From Pseudophaeobacter sp. EL27 (GTDB taxonomy: Bacteria; Pseudomonadota; Alphaproteobacteria; Rhodobacterales; Rhodobacteraceae), in contig NZ_OMPQ01000012.1 in NCBI RefSeq assembly GCF_900313025.1, positions 40,176 to 104,175 of the forward strand: a stretch of DNA of 64,000 bases, in the 5' to 3' direction. The first letter of the stretch is position 1. Each line of letters begins with the position of its first letter. Both the position numbers and the translations under genes were made by a program. The notes under the pieces are model-generated. The model saw only the letters and a list, made by a program, of their open reading frames with translations, did no database searches and had not been told where the DNA came from. Positions 9,219-17,846 of this stretch are shown here, piece after piece.

Positions 9219-10427
9219 TTAGTGCAGCTGATCCACCGCCCGCGCCAATCGCGCCAGGGCCTCGCGCAGCTCTGCCATACTGGTCGCGTATGAAATGCGA
9301 AAGTAAGGCGTGAGCCCAAAGGCGCGGCCCGGCACCATGGCCACATCATGCTGTTCCAGCACATAGCTGCAGAAATCCGCATCTGTTTTCAGGGTCTCAC
9401 CCGCTGGGGTCTGCCGCCCTAACACATCAGCGCAACTGGCAAAGGTGTAAAAGGCACCTTCGGGGCGCGGACAGCTGATGCCATCAATGGCATTCAACCC
9501 ATCAACCACCAGATCCCGGCGAGCCTGAAAACTGGCACGTCGCTCAACCAAGACATCTTCTGATCCGTTCAACGCCGCCACGGCCGCCGCCTGGGAAACA
9601 GAAGGGGCGCAGGAGGTCGATTGCCCCTGGATCACCGCCATGGCAGCAATCAGTTCGGCAGGCCCGCCGGCATAGCCAATGCGCCACCCGGTCATCGCAT
9701 AGGCTTTGGACACCCCGTTGATGGTCAGACAGCGGGGTTTCAACCGCGGCTCAACCGCTGCGGGGGTGGCAAAATCAAACCCCTCGTAGATGATGTGCTC
9801 GTACATGTCATCCGCCATGATCCAGACATCCGGGTGCTGCAACAGCACCTCCAACAAGGGCGCATAGTCCTGCGCCGAATAGGCCGCTCCCGAGGGGTTA
9901 GAAGGTGAGTTGAACAATACCCAACGGGTGCGGGGTGTCATTGCGTCTTGCAACTGCTCTGGCGTCATTCGAAACCCCGTCTCGGCACCGCAGGGCACCA
10001 ACACAGGCTTGCCACCCGCGAGGGCAATAATATCCACATAGGAGGTCCAGTAAGGAGCGGGCACGATTACCTCATCCCCCGGTTCCAGACTGGCCATGAA
10101 AGCATTGTAGAGCACCTGTTTGGCGCCGGTGGAGACAATGATTTCATCCAGGCTGTAGTCCAGCCCATGATCACGGGCGAACTTGGCGCTGATCGCCTGT
10201 TTCAGCGCCTGGGTGCCGCCCAGAGCAGTATACTTGGTCTCTCCCGCCCAGATCGCGTCAACCGCGGCCTGTTTGATCGCATCCGGTGTGTCAAAATCCG
10301 GCTCCCCTGCGCCCAGTACAATCACCGGTCGACCCTGTTGCTTTAGCTCTGCGGCCCGCGCCCCGATTTGCAGAATCTCTGACACCTCGATGGCATCAAT
10401 GCGGCTGGCCTTGCGAAACTCTGACAT
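9219..10427 (-). CDS. Class I aminotransferase (aspartate aminotransferase, subgroup I-beta-like)
   Basis: A PLP aminotransferase of 402 residues. Its hallmarks are VIVLGAGEPDFDTPD, ETKYTALGGT, VSTGAKQVLYNAF, PYWTSY, NSPSNPSGAAYS, the PLP lysine in GVSKAYAMTGWRIGYAGG and the C-terminal Arg in YFRISYAT, which match alphaproteobacterial aspartate aminotransferases. ATG 10427 (MSEFRKASRID) is preceded by AGGA; an upstream in-frame start at 10490 adds residues unlike the family. It would interconvert aspartate and 2-oxoglutarate with oxaloacetate and glutamate, though related substrates such as aromatic amino acids are possible. It is a second candidate nitrogen-collecting step among the catabolic genes around it. 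Confidence 0.88.
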   Translation of the reverse strand: MSEFRKASRIDAIEVSEILQIGARAAELKQQGRPVIVLGAGEPDFDTPDAIKQAAVDAIWAGETKYTALGGTQALKQAISAKFARDHGLDYSLDEIIVSTGAKQVLYNAFMASLEPGDEVIVPAPYWTSYVDIIALAGGKPVLVPCGAETGFRMTPEQLQDAMTPRTRWVLFNSPSNPSGAAYSAQDYAPLLEVLLQHPDVWIMADDMYEHIIYEGFDFATPAAVEPRLKPRCLTINGVSKAYAMTGWRIGYAGGPAELIAAMAVIQGQSTSCAPSVSQAAAVAALNGSEDVLVERRASFQARRDLVVDGLNAIDGISCPRPEGAFYTFASCADVLGRQTPAGETLKTDADFCSYVLEQHDVAMVPGRAFGLTPYFRISYATSMAELREALARLARAVDQLH

Positions 10428-10583
10428 CGGAATGGTCCTATAGCTGAGAGCACTGGCGCCCAGACCCAACGCCCAGACGCTCAACCTCAAAACCTAAGGC
10501 CCTCTTGCGCACAGAATACTCCCCAACGCGGACCTAACTCATTCCAGAACCGAATGGATCGGCTCGCTTGAGAGCCAGACTAA

Positions 10584-11471
10584 CTACCCGGTTCTCTGCC
10601 GCAGCTGCCGGGTGATCCAGATCTCGAATTTCTGCACCGCATCCGGGGCCGATCCGTGGGGGCGCACCAGATAATACCGCTTGCTTGAACGCAACACCGG
10701 CCCCGACAGCTGCAGCAAAGCCCCGCTGTCCAGCTCATCCGAGACCATGTCAAAGGGCACGATCGCCGCCCCAAGCCCCGCAGTGGCGGCGCCGATTACC
10801 ATGGAATACTGGTCAAAGTAGCGCCCATCCTGACGCGGCTGCCCGGCAATCCCAGCCTCCAGAAACCAATCCGCCCAGGCATCACTGCGGCTTTCCAGAT
10901 GTACCAAAGGCACATCCGTCAATGTCGCACTATTGCCCAATCCACATTTGGCAAACAGCTCAGGCGCCGCAATTGGCACCATCTGTTCGCCAAACAGCTC
11001 CACCATGCGGGCCCCTGGCCAGTTGTCGCGCCCATAGTGGATCGCCAAGTCAAAGGGGTCGCGGGCAAAATCAAAGGGTTCCAACCGGGTCGACAGGCTC
11101 AGTTCAATTTCGGGATGGCGGGCAAAGAAATCCGGCAATCGCGGGATCAGCCAACGATTGGCAAAGGTTGGCAACACCGCAAGGCGCAGGGCACTGCGCC
11201 CGGCCCCGGCTGCCACCGCCTTTTGCACGGTGGTGCGCAGCGCGCCCAGATCCTGTGCCAGATCCGCAGCCAGACCCGCGCCAGCGGCGGTCAGCACCAC
11301 GCCGCGCCCCACTCGCTGAAACAGCGCAAAGCCAAGATCGCTCTCCAGCTCTTTGACCTTTTTGCTGACGGCACTTTGGGTAAGACCAATTTCTTCGCCT
11401 GCCGCAGTAAAGCTCTGATGGCGGGCGGCGCTGTCAAAACAGCGTAGATGGGTGAGGCTAGGCAGGCGCAT
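10584..11471 (-). CDS. LysR family transcriptional regulator (GcvA-like), second of a tandem pair
   Basis: A LysR-type regulator of 295 residues. The N-terminal winged helix is MRLPSLTHLRCF...SFTAAGEEIGLTQSAVSKKVKELE (residues 1-60) and the substrate-binding domain follows (about 90-290). I chose ATG 11471 because the upstream extension lies inside the preceding regulator gene. It overlaps that gene's stop by 14 nt, so both are probably translated from one message. The two proteins are paralogs with the same architecture. Adjacency to the divergent amaB-amaA pair suggests a role in lysine/pipecolate catabolism, but which of the two acts there is not visible. Confidence 0.87.
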   Translation of the reverse strand: MRLPSLTHLRCFDSAARHQSFTAAGEEIGLTQSAVSKKVKELESDLGFALFQRVGRGVVLTAAGAGLAADLAQDLGALRTTVQKAVAAGAGRSALRLAVLPTFANRWLIPRLPDFFARHPEIELSLSTRLEPFDFARDPFDLAIHYGRDNWPGARMVELFGEQMVPIAAPELFAKCGLGNSATLTDVPLVHLESRSDAWADWFLEAGIAGQPRQDGRYFDQYSMVIGAATAGLGAAIVPFDMVSDELDSGALLQLSGPVLRSSKRYYLVRPHGSAPDAVQKFEIWITRQLRQRTG

Positions 11472-12369
11472 CTCTGGTCTCCTCTGCTGCGATCTGGACC
11501 AGCAGCCAATTACGAAACTGAATAAGAGGGTAATCATCGCCAAGTTCTGGTGGCCAGACCAGGAAATACTCCCCCAGCGTTACCGGCGGCCCCTTGATCG
11601 CAAGCTGCAAGCGACCTGCCGCAATCTCGCTCTCGGCCAGAAAGGTTGGCAGCAGGGCAATCCCCAGCCCATGCACCGCCGCCTGGGTCATGGCAGAGGA
11701 TTGGTCAAACAACATGCCCTGCAATCGCGCGACCTCGACGTCATGCAGCCCAAACCACTGCTCCCAACTGTCGGGATGTGTTTCCAGATGCAACAGCGGG
11801 AAGCCCAGCAGATCCTTGGGACTGGACAGTTCCGCAGGAACCAGCCCCGGCGCGCAGACTGGCAGTACATGTTTGGGCATCAGGGGCAGATATTCCACCC
11901 CCGGCCAGTCACGGGTACCGTAGTGAATTGCCGCCTGCGCCGTGCCCACCTCAAAACTGAAGGGCAGGTTATGGGTCTGCAAATTGACGGTGATACCAGG
12001 GTGCTGACCAACAAAATCCTTCAGCCGAGGTGCCAGCCAATGCAGACCAAAGGAGGCCAGGATTGACAGGTTCAGGCTGCCCCCATCCGGGTTTGCCCGC
12101 AGCTTGATCGAGGCCTGTGCCAGACGTGACAGGATCGCGCGGGCCTCTTTGGCATAGTTCGCCCCGCCGGGGGTGAGCTGGAGGCGCATCTGATCCCGCG
12201 CAATCAGGTCTACCTCCATCTGCTGTTCCAACTGTTTGAGCTGACGGCTGACAGCGCTTTGCGTGAGATTGAGATCTTCTGCCGCCGCGGAGGCACTGCC
12301 AAGGCGGTCCACGGCCTCCAGTGCCAGCAAGGACGAGATCGAGGGTAAAAAGCGGCGCGGCGCTATCAT
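11458..12369 (-). CDS. LysR family transcriptional regulator, divergent from amaB-like gene
   Basis: A LysR-type regulator of 303 residues with helix-turn-helix LGSASAAAEDLNLTQSAVSRQLKQLE near the N-terminus and an effector-binding domain containing GSLNLSILASFGLHWLAPRL. It is transcribed away from the aldehyde dehydrogenase gene, with a 144-bp shared intergenic region, the classical LysR arrangement for controlling the divergent operon. In Pseudomonas putida amaA and amaB are accompanied by a regulator gene of this type, which supports the link. It is followed by a second LysR gene with a 14-nt overlap. Confidence 0.88.
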   Translation of the reverse strand: MIAPRRFLPSISSLLALEAVDRLGSASAAAEDLNLTQSAVSRQLKQLEQQMEVDLIARDQMRLQLTPGGANYAKEARAILSRLAQASIKLRANPDGGSLNLSILASFGLHWLAPRLKDFVGQHPGITVNLQTHNLPFSFEVGTAQAAIHYGTRDWPGVEYLPLMPKHVLPVCAPGLVPAELSSPKDLLGFPLLHLETHPDSWEQWFGLHDVEVARLQGMLFDQSSAMTQAAVHGLGIALLPTFLAESEIAAGRLQLAIKGPPVTLGEYFLVWPPELGDDYPLIQFRNWLLVQIAAEETRDAPA

Positions 12370-12513
12370 ATGACCTTACCTCATAGCTTTAGAATTTAGT
12401 ATCATGTGCATTTTCACCGTTCTCGTGTGATTTACAAGAAAACCTCATGAATCACCAGCGCCAAGACCCCGCACTATGCTCATGGCCTGATAGATCCCCT
12501 GAAAGGATAACCC

Positions 12514-14016
12514 ATGCCTCATTCCCAGATCCTCACCGCAGCTGGCTTTACCGATGAAGAGCTCACTGGCGGCAGCCTCAGCGTCAAAACGCCGGTTGAT
12601 GGCAGCGAGATCGCCAGCATTGCCATGCATACCACAGCCGATGCCCAAGCCCAGATTTCAAAGGCCAAGGAAGCGTTCAAATCCTGGCGTTCCGTTCCCG
12701 CACCGCGCCGCGGTGAGCTGGTACGTCTGCTTGGTGAGGAACTGCGCCGGGAAAAGGAAAACCTCGGGCGGCTGGTGACGCTGGAATGCGGCAAGATCTA
12801 CCAGGAAGGCCTGGGCGAAGTGCAGGAGATGATCGACATCTGCGATTTTGCCGTTGGCCTGTCACGCCAGCTTTATGGTCTGACCATCGCCTCGGAACGC
12901 CCCGGCCACGCGATGCGTGAAACCTGGCACCCCATGGGCACCTGCGGTGTGATCACCGCCTTCAACTTCCCCGTGGCCCCCTGGTGCTGGAACGCAGCTT
13001 TGGCATTGATCTGTGGCGATCCGGTGATCTGGAAGCCCTCGGAAAAAACCCCGCTGACTGCCCTTGCCGTGCAAAAGATCTGTGATCGGGTCACTGCAGA
13101 ATTTGGCTCCGACGCGCCAAAAGGCCTTATTCAGACCCTCATTGGCGAACGCGATCTGGGCGAGGCCCTCACCGCATCCAAAGATGTGGAGATCATTTCG
13201 GCCACCGGATCAGTTCCCATGGGCAAATCCGTGGCACAGGACATGTCACAGCGTCTGGGCCGCACCATTCTGGAACTTGGCGGCAATAATGCGATGATCG
13301 TTGCCCCCTCGGCTGATCTGGAAATGGCCTTGCGGGCCATCGTCTTTTCAGCCGTTGGCACCGCCGGCCAGCGCTGCACCTCATTGCGCCGCCTGATCGT
13401 ACATGCCGACATCTATGACGCCCTGATCCCGCGCCTGATCAAAGCCTACGCAGGCCTGCCGATTGGTGACCCGCTGGTGGATGGATCACTTGTAGGCCCC
13501 CTGATTGACGATCAGGCCCTGACCGCGATGGAGGGCGCTCTGGTTCAGGCCAAGGTCGAGGGCGGCACGGTTCATGGCGGCGGTCAGGCACTGGTCGACA
13601 GCCACGCCGCCGCAGCCTATGCCCATCCGGCGATTGTCGAAATGCCCGGTCAAAGCGCGATCATGCATACCGAGACCTTTGCGCCGATCCTTTATGTCGT
13701 AAAATATGAGGATCTGGATCAGGCCATCGAGATGCAGAACGAAGTGCCCCAGGGGCTGAGCTCCTGCATCTTTTCCACAGATGTCCGCGAGACTGAATAT
13801 TTCCTCTCGGCAGCCGGTTCTGATTGCGGTATCGCCAATGTTAACATTGGCCCTTCAGGCGCCGAAATCGGCGGCGCTTTTGGCGGCGAAAAAGAAACCG
13901 GCGGTGGACGGGAAAGCGGCTCTGATGCCTGGAAAGGCTATATGCGTCGCCAGACCAACACCGTGAACTACTCGCGGGAGTTGCCGCTTGCACAGGGAAT
14001 CAAATTTGACATCTGA
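12514..14016 (+). CDS. amaB: ALDH7-type aldehyde dehydrogenase, aminoadipate semialdehyde dehydrogenase-like
   Basis: An NAD(P)-dependent aldehyde dehydrogenase of 500 residues. Key residues are the general base Glu254 (LELGGNNA) and the nucleophile Cys288 (GTAGQRCTSLRRL); the cofactor region is WKPSEKTPLTA. RPGHAMRETWHPMGTCGVITAFNFPVAPW and GAFGGEKETGGGRESGSDAWKGYMRR are characteristic of the ALDH7 (antiquitin/AmaB) group, which oxidises 2-aminoadipate 6-semialdehyde, formed from piperideine-6-carboxylate, to aminoadipate. The next gene is an FAD oxidase of the pipecolate-oxidase type, as in the amaAB pair of P. putida. The assignment rests on these motifs plus context. Confidence 0.86.
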   Translation: MPHSQILTAAGFTDEELTGGSLSVKTPVDGSEIASIAMHTTADAQAQISKAKEAFKSWRSVPAPRRGELVRLLGEELRREKENLGRLVTLECGKIYQEGLGEVQEMIDICDFAVGLSRQLYGLTIASERPGHAMRETWHPMGTCGVITAFNFPVAPWCWNAALALICGDPVIWKPSEKTPLTALAVQKICDRVTAEFGSDAPKGLIQTLIGERDLGEALTASKDVEIISATGSVPMGKSVAQDMSQRLGRTILELGGNNAMIVAPSADLEMALRAIVFSAVGTAGQRCTSLRRLIVHADIYDALIPRLIKAYAGLPIGDPLVDGSLVGPLIDDQALTAMEGALVQAKVEGGTVHGGGQALVDSHAAAAYAHPAIVEMPGQSAIMHTETFAPILYVVKYEDLDQAIEMQNEVPQGLSSCIFSTDVRETEYFLSAAGSDCGIANVNIGPSGAEIGGAFGGEKETGGGRESGSDAWKGYMRRQTNTVNYSRELPLAQGIKFDI

Positions 14017-15280
14017 TCTGACCTCCAGCCTCTGGCACCGAACCTGCCAGGAAAACCCTGTCTCCTCGGTTTTGACCGGGGAGGTCACGGTAGATCTGGT
14101 GGTAATTGGCGGCGGTTACACCGGATGCTCTGCCGCGTTGAAGGCGGCCGAGATAGGCGCTTCGGTCTGTTTGGTCGAGGCAGAGGTCTTTGGCCATGGT
14201 GGATCGGGGCGCAATGTCGGCCTGGTCAATGCCGGGCTTTGGTTGCCGCCAGAAGATATCAATGACCGTCTCGGCACAGAAGCGGGCAATAGCCTGTCGC
14301 AAGCGCTGGGACAGGCACCCGATCTGGTTTACGGGCTGATCGAGCGCCACGGCATTGCCTGCGAGCCGGTGCGCAACGGCACCCTGCACTGCGCCCATGC
14401 CCCCAGCGGCCTGCAGGATTTGCAACGCCGGGCCAATCAGCTGCAGGCCATAGGGGCCCCGGTCCAGCTGCTAGATGCAGCCCAGGCGCAGGCCCGCGTG
14501 GGCTCAGCCGCCGCCCACGGCGCGCTGTTTGATCCCCGTGCGGGCACCATCCAGCCCTTGGGATTTGTGCGCGGCCTCGCCCGTGCCGCACTCACTGCAG
14601 GGGCGCAACTCTATGACCAAACCCCGGCCACAGCCATTCAACGCAGCAATGGCAGCTGGCATGTCACAACGCCCAAAGGCAGCATCCGCGCCAAACATCT
14701 GGTGATGGCCACCAATGGCTATGCCCGTGCCATGACAGGCTATGAGGCCCCCGCCATTGTTCCGGTTCACTATTTTCAGGGCGCAACTGCACCGCTTACG
14801 CCAGCCCAACAGGCGCTCATCCTGCCCGGGCTGGAAGGCTGCTGGGACTCTGCCCTGGTCATGTCCTCCTGGCGGATGGATCAGCAGGGTAGATTGGTGA
14901 TTGGCGCCATGGGCGCATTGGATCATTTTGCCAGCGGCATTCACCAAAACTGGCTAACGCGGAAACTCGCCGCTGTTTTCCCAAGTCTTGCCGGGACACA
15001 ACTGGAAAGCCAGTGGTTTGGCCGTATTGCCATGACCCGGGAATACCTTCCCAAGATCGAAAAACTGGACGGCGGCTATGTCAGTTTTGGCTATTCCGGT
15101 CGCGGCATCGGGCCGGGAACGCTTTTTGGCCAACAGATCGCCGAAGCGCTGATTACTGGCGATGAGAGCCTGCTGCCCTTACCCGCAAGTACTGGCCACA
15201 GCCTGTCCTTTGCCGGGCTGCGCGGCGCTTACTATGAAACTGGGGCCACACTGACGCATCTGGTCAAAGACCGGATCTAA
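14006..15280 (+). CDS. amaA: FAD-dependent oxidoreductase, L-pipecolate oxidase-like
   Basis: A DadA/DAO-family flavoprotein of about 424 residues. The dinucleotide-binding motif VVIGGGYTGCSAALKAAE is at about 30-47, followed by GHGGSGRNVGLVNAGLW and the C-terminal FAD contact YSGRGIGPGTLFGQ. The gene overlaps amaB. The start is probably TTG 14006, because AGGGA sits seven bases upstream; another in-frame TTG at 13988 is less well placed. Family members oxidise secondary amines or D-amino acids. Beside AmaB the likely reaction is pipecolate to piperideine-6-carboxylate, but gamma-glutamylputrescine or other amine oxidation cannot be excluded. A strong bidirectional terminator follows. Confidence 0.8.
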   Translation: MTSDLTSSLWHRTCQENPVSSVLTGEVTVDLVVIGGGYTGCSAALKAAEIGASVCLVEAEVFGHGGSGRNVGLVNAGLWLPPEDINDRLGTEAGNSLSQALGQAPDLVYGLIERHGIACEPVRNGTLHCAHAPSGLQDLQRRANQLQAIGAPVQLLDAAQAQARVGSAAAHGALFDPRAGTIQPLGFVRGLARAALTAGAQLYDQTPATAIQRSNGSWHVTTPKGSIRAKHLVMATNGYARAMTGYEAPAIVPVHYFQGATAPLTPAQQALILPGLEGCWDSALVMSSWRMDQQGRLVIGAMGALDHFASGIHQNWLTRKLAAVFPSLAGTQLESQWFGRIAMTREYLPKIEKLDGGYVSFGYSGRGIGPGTLFGQQIAEALITGDESLLPLPASTGHSLSFAGLRGAYYETGATLTHLVKDRI

Positions 15281-15285
15281 ATTTC

Positions 15286-15317
15286 AATAAGGGTCAGAGT
15301 TACCCCTGACCCTTATT
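15286..15317. terminator. Bidirectional intrinsic terminator
   Basis: Two perfect 12-bp arms, AATAAGGGTCAG (15286-15297) and its complement CTGACCCTTATT (15306-15317), flank an 8-nt loop. A T-rich stretch follows on the plus strand and the arms begin with A-rich bases, so the hairpin can stop both the amaBA-like operon from the left and znuA from the right. Confidence 0.9.
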
Positions 15318-15347
15318 TGATTTTCTGGTTTGGATAGAAACCTGACC

Positions 15348-16463
15348 CTAGTGGCAGTCAGCCATGGCTGCACCAAGCTCTTTCAACAGCGCAGGGTAGA
15401 AGCCAGCGCCCAGCTCCAGACCTGTGCCCAGTGGATCGATGACCACAGTTTTGGCGCCGCTGCCCTCCAGCACAGTTGCCACCATATCAGGGTTGAACTG
15501 CGGTTCAGAGAAAACGCAGGAAACCTGCTTATCTTTCACCACTTGCTGAATCTCTGCAATCCGCGCAGGGCTTGGATCAGAGGCATCCCCCAGAGAAATG
15601 GCCCCAGCCGCCTGCAGGCCAAAGCTGTGCTCGAAATACTGATAGGCATCGTGGAACACCACAAACCCCCCGCTCCGCAGTGGTTCCAGACCCGTCAAGA
15701 CTTCGGCCTTGGCTGCTTCAATTTCCTGCTTTCCTGCGGCGGCATTGGCGGCATAGGTGGCGGCGTTTTCCGCGTCATGCTCTGACAGCTCTGCCGCAAT
15801 CACATCCAGCCAGAGTTTGGCGTTTTCAGGTGACAACCAGGCATGCGGGTCCAGGCCCTCGTGGTCGTGACCCTCATGGCCGCCATGGTCGTGCCCCTCG
15901 TGATCATCGTCATGACCATCTTCATGCTCATCCTCATGGGCATGCTCGGCCTCGGCGTGTTCCTCATGGTCATGATCGTCGTGGTCGTCATGCTCAGCGT
16001 GATCATCGTGATCGTCATGTTTCTCATGGTCGTCGTGGTCATCTCCATGATCATCGTGGTGGTCGTCGTCATGACCCTCTTCTTCACCATGATCATGAGC
16101 CTCAAACCCAACGCCTTCACGGAAAGGTAGCGCCAAGCCACCTTCAAGCTCCAACAGCTCCACAACATGGGCGTCCTTGGCCAGCTCTTCCACCGCGCCT
16201 TCCAGCCACGGAGTCAGCGCCTCGCCCATCCAAAAGACGACATCCGCCCGCGACAAAGCCAGAGCCTCAGAAGGGCGCATGGAATGATGATGCGGCGAAG
16301 CGCCCGCTGGCACCACCATGTCAGGCTCTCCCACGCCCTGCATGACCCGCGCAACCAGACCGTGCACAGGCGCAATATCGGTTGCAACTTTTGGCACATC
16401 TGCCAGAGAAACGCCTGCAAACCCCATGAGGGCCGCAACAGAAGTCAGAGGAGTTTTAAGCAT
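15348..16463 (-). CDS. znuA: Zinc ABC transporter substrate-binding protein ZnuA with a very long His/Asp loop
   Basis: A periplasmic zinc-binding lipocalin-unrelated cluster A-I binding protein of 371 residues. It has a signal peptide (1-21), metal histidines in ASPHHHSMRPS (58-60), GLDPHAWLSPENAKLW and FHDAYQYFEHSFGL. Between residues about 121 and 203 lies a loop made almost only of His, Asp and Glu (repeats of DDHDDH and EHAE type), longer than in many ZnuA proteins. Such loops bind extra zinc at low affinity and are thought to help capture it. I chose ATG 16463 over 16526 because the latter precedes no signal peptide and would cross the Zur site. It is divergent from zur-znuCB. The C-terminal DCH may also ligate metal. 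Confidence 0.93.
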   Translation of the reverse strand: MLKTPLTSVAALMGFAGVSLADVPKVATDIAPVHGLVARVMQGVGEPDMVVPAGASPHHHSMRPSEALALSRADVVFWMGEALTPWLEGAVEELAKDAHVVELLELEGGLALPFREGVGFEAHDHGEEEGHDDDHHDDHGDDHDDHEKHDDHDDHAEHDDHDDHDHEEHAEAEHAHEDEHEDGHDDDHEGHDHGGHEGHDHEGLDPHAWLSPENAKLWLDVIAAELSEHDAENAATYAANAAAGKQEIEAAKAEVLTGLEPLRSGGFVVFHDAYQYFEHSFGLQAAGAISLGDASDPSPARIAEIQQVVKDKQVSCVFSEPQFNPDMVATVLEGSGAKTVVIDPLGTGLELGAGFYPALLKELGAAMADCH

Positions 16464-16472
16464 GGGACTCTC

Positions 16473-16489
16473 ATGTAATTTTATAACAT
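16473..16489. promoter_or_regulatory. Candidate Zur box
   Basis: The 17-bp imperfect palindrome ATGTAATTTTATAACAT matches its complement at six of eight pairs and lies 10 bp upstream of znuA, between znuA and zur. It resembles the AT-rich GTTATA-type sites bound by alphaproteobacterial Zur. A second related half-site, ATAACATATC, lies at 16514-16523. Zur with zinc would repress both divergent units. Confidence 0.6.
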
Positions 16490-16581
16490 CGCACGACTTG
16501 TTAAACGTCATACCATAACATATCAAGAGCCGAGTTTACCAAAGGCCAGGCAGCGCCCCTTCTCAGCGGAGACCCAAGACC

Positions 16582-17070
16582 ATGGATTCCATCGGATTTG
16601 AGACCCATGACCACGCCAGCTGCATTGCTGACTGCATTGAGACAGCGAATGCCCAGTGCAAAGCGCAGGGGCTGCAGTTCACGCCGGTGCGCAAACGGGT
16701 TTTGGAAATTCTTCTGCAAGAGCACCGCGCGTTGGGAGCCTATGAGATCCTGGATCGGCTGCGCGAAGAAGGGATGGGGTCACAGCCACCTGTGGCCTAT
16801 CGGGCATTGGATTTTCTGGTGACCAACGGCTTTGCCCATAAAATCGAGCGCCTGAATGCCTTTATTGCCTGTACCCATCCCGGCGAAGACCACGCCCCGG
16901 CCTTTATGATTTGTCGGATGTGCAAATCCGTCGCCGAGGCCCAGACCCTTCCAAGAAATGGACAGTTGGGCAAGGCCGCCCGAGACGCAGGTTTTCAGAT
17001 CGAACGCACCGTGGTCGAGGCCGAGGGCCTCTGCCCCAAGTGTCAAAAAGCCGACGCTAAATGCATCTGA
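16582..17070 (+). CDS. zur: Fur-family zinc uptake regulator Zur
   Basis: A 162-residue Fur-superfamily repressor. The winged helix is in FTPVRKRVLEILLQEHRALGAYEILDRLREEG, followed by PPVAYRALDFLVTNGFAHKIE. The dimerisation and metal domain contains ACTHPGEDHAPAFMICRMCKSV and a second cysteine pair ICPKC-like (GLCPKCQK), which together make the structural zinc site CxxC...CxxC. The znu context identifies it as Zur rather than Fur or Mur. It overlaps znuC by 10 nt and faces znuA across a candidate operator. Confidence 0.93.
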   Translation: MDSIGFETHDHASCIADCIETANAQCKAQGLQFTPVRKRVLEILLQEHRALGAYEILDRLREEGMGSQPPVAYRALDFLVTNGFAHKIERLNAFIACTHPGEDHAPAFMICRMCKSVAEAQTLPRNGQLGKAARDAGFQIERTVVEAEGLCPKCQKADAKCI

Positions 17071-17846
17071 TCTCGCTACAGAACCTTTCGGTCAGCTATG
17101 GCGGCAACACGGTTCTATCAAATGTGACTTTTGGCATCTCTCCGGGTGAGATCGTCACCATCGTTGGGCCCAATGGCTCTGGCAAATCCACCCTGCTGCG
17201 CAGCGTCATTGGCGCCCAAGTGCCAAGCCAGGGCAGCGTGACACGCAGCCCCGACCTGCGCATCGGCTACGTGCCGCAAAAACTGCATATCGATCCCACC
17301 CTGCCAATGACGGTGCGCCGGTTTCTCAGCCTGCCAGACAGGGTGACGAACCAACAAGCGACCAAGGCCCTGGAACAGGCCGGCGCCGGGCAGCTGTCCA
17401 ACCGTCAGATGGCTGATCTGTCAGGGGGGCAGTTTCAGCGCGTCCTGCTAGCGCGGGCGCTGCTGTGTCAGCCACAACTGTTGATTTTGGATGAGGCCAC
17501 CCAGGGGTTGGATCAACCCGGCTCCGCCGCCTTTTACCAACAAATCGAGAGCCTGCGACAAACTCTGGGCTGTGCAATACTGATGGTCAGCCACGAGCTG
17601 CACGTGGTGATGGCCGCGTCAGATCGGGTGATCTGCCTCAACGGTCATATCTGCTGCGAAGGCGAACCCGAACATGTGGCCTCGGCACCAGAATACCGCG
17701 CCCTGTTTGGCAGCGGCACCCAGGGCGCCCTGGCCCTGTATCGCCACGAACATAATCACAGCCACGACCACAGTTGCGGCCATGATCACGGCCTGGAAGA
17801 GGCTATCTCCCAAGCCTCCCATGCCAGGGAAGAGACCAAAAGATGA
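17061..17846 (+). CDS. znuC: Zinc ABC transporter ATP-binding protein ZnuC
   Basis: The cytoplasmic ATPase of the zinc importer, 261 residues. Walker A is GPNGSGKST, the signature is LSGGQFQRVLLARAL, Walker B is LLILDEATQ and the switch His follows in MVSHELH. The C-terminus ends in a His-rich tail (HEHNHSHDHSCGHDHG, about 231-246), as in other ZnuC proteins, where it probably senses or buffers zinc. It overlaps zur by 10 nt upstream and znuB by 4 nt downstream (ATGA). Confidence 0.95.
   Translation: MHLISLQNLSVSYGGNTVLSNVTFGISPGEIVTIVGPNGSGKSTLLRSVIGAQVPSQGSVTRSPDLRIGYVPQKLHIDPTLPMTVRRFLSLPDRVTNQQATKALEQAGAGQLSNRQMADLSGGQFQRVLLARALLCQPQLLILDEATQGLDQPGSAAFYQQIESLRQTLGCAILMVSHELHVVMAASDRVICLNGHICCEGEPEHVASAPEYRALFGSGTQGALALYRHEHNHSHDHSCGHDHGLEEAISQASHAREETKR

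Noticed and set aside
15843..16130. 95-codon plus-strand frame rich in Val, Ile and Met that looks like a membrane protein
   Set aside because: It is the complement of the His/Asp codons of znuA; GAT/CAT codons read as Val, Ile and Met on the other strand. No ribosome-binding site or conservation signal.
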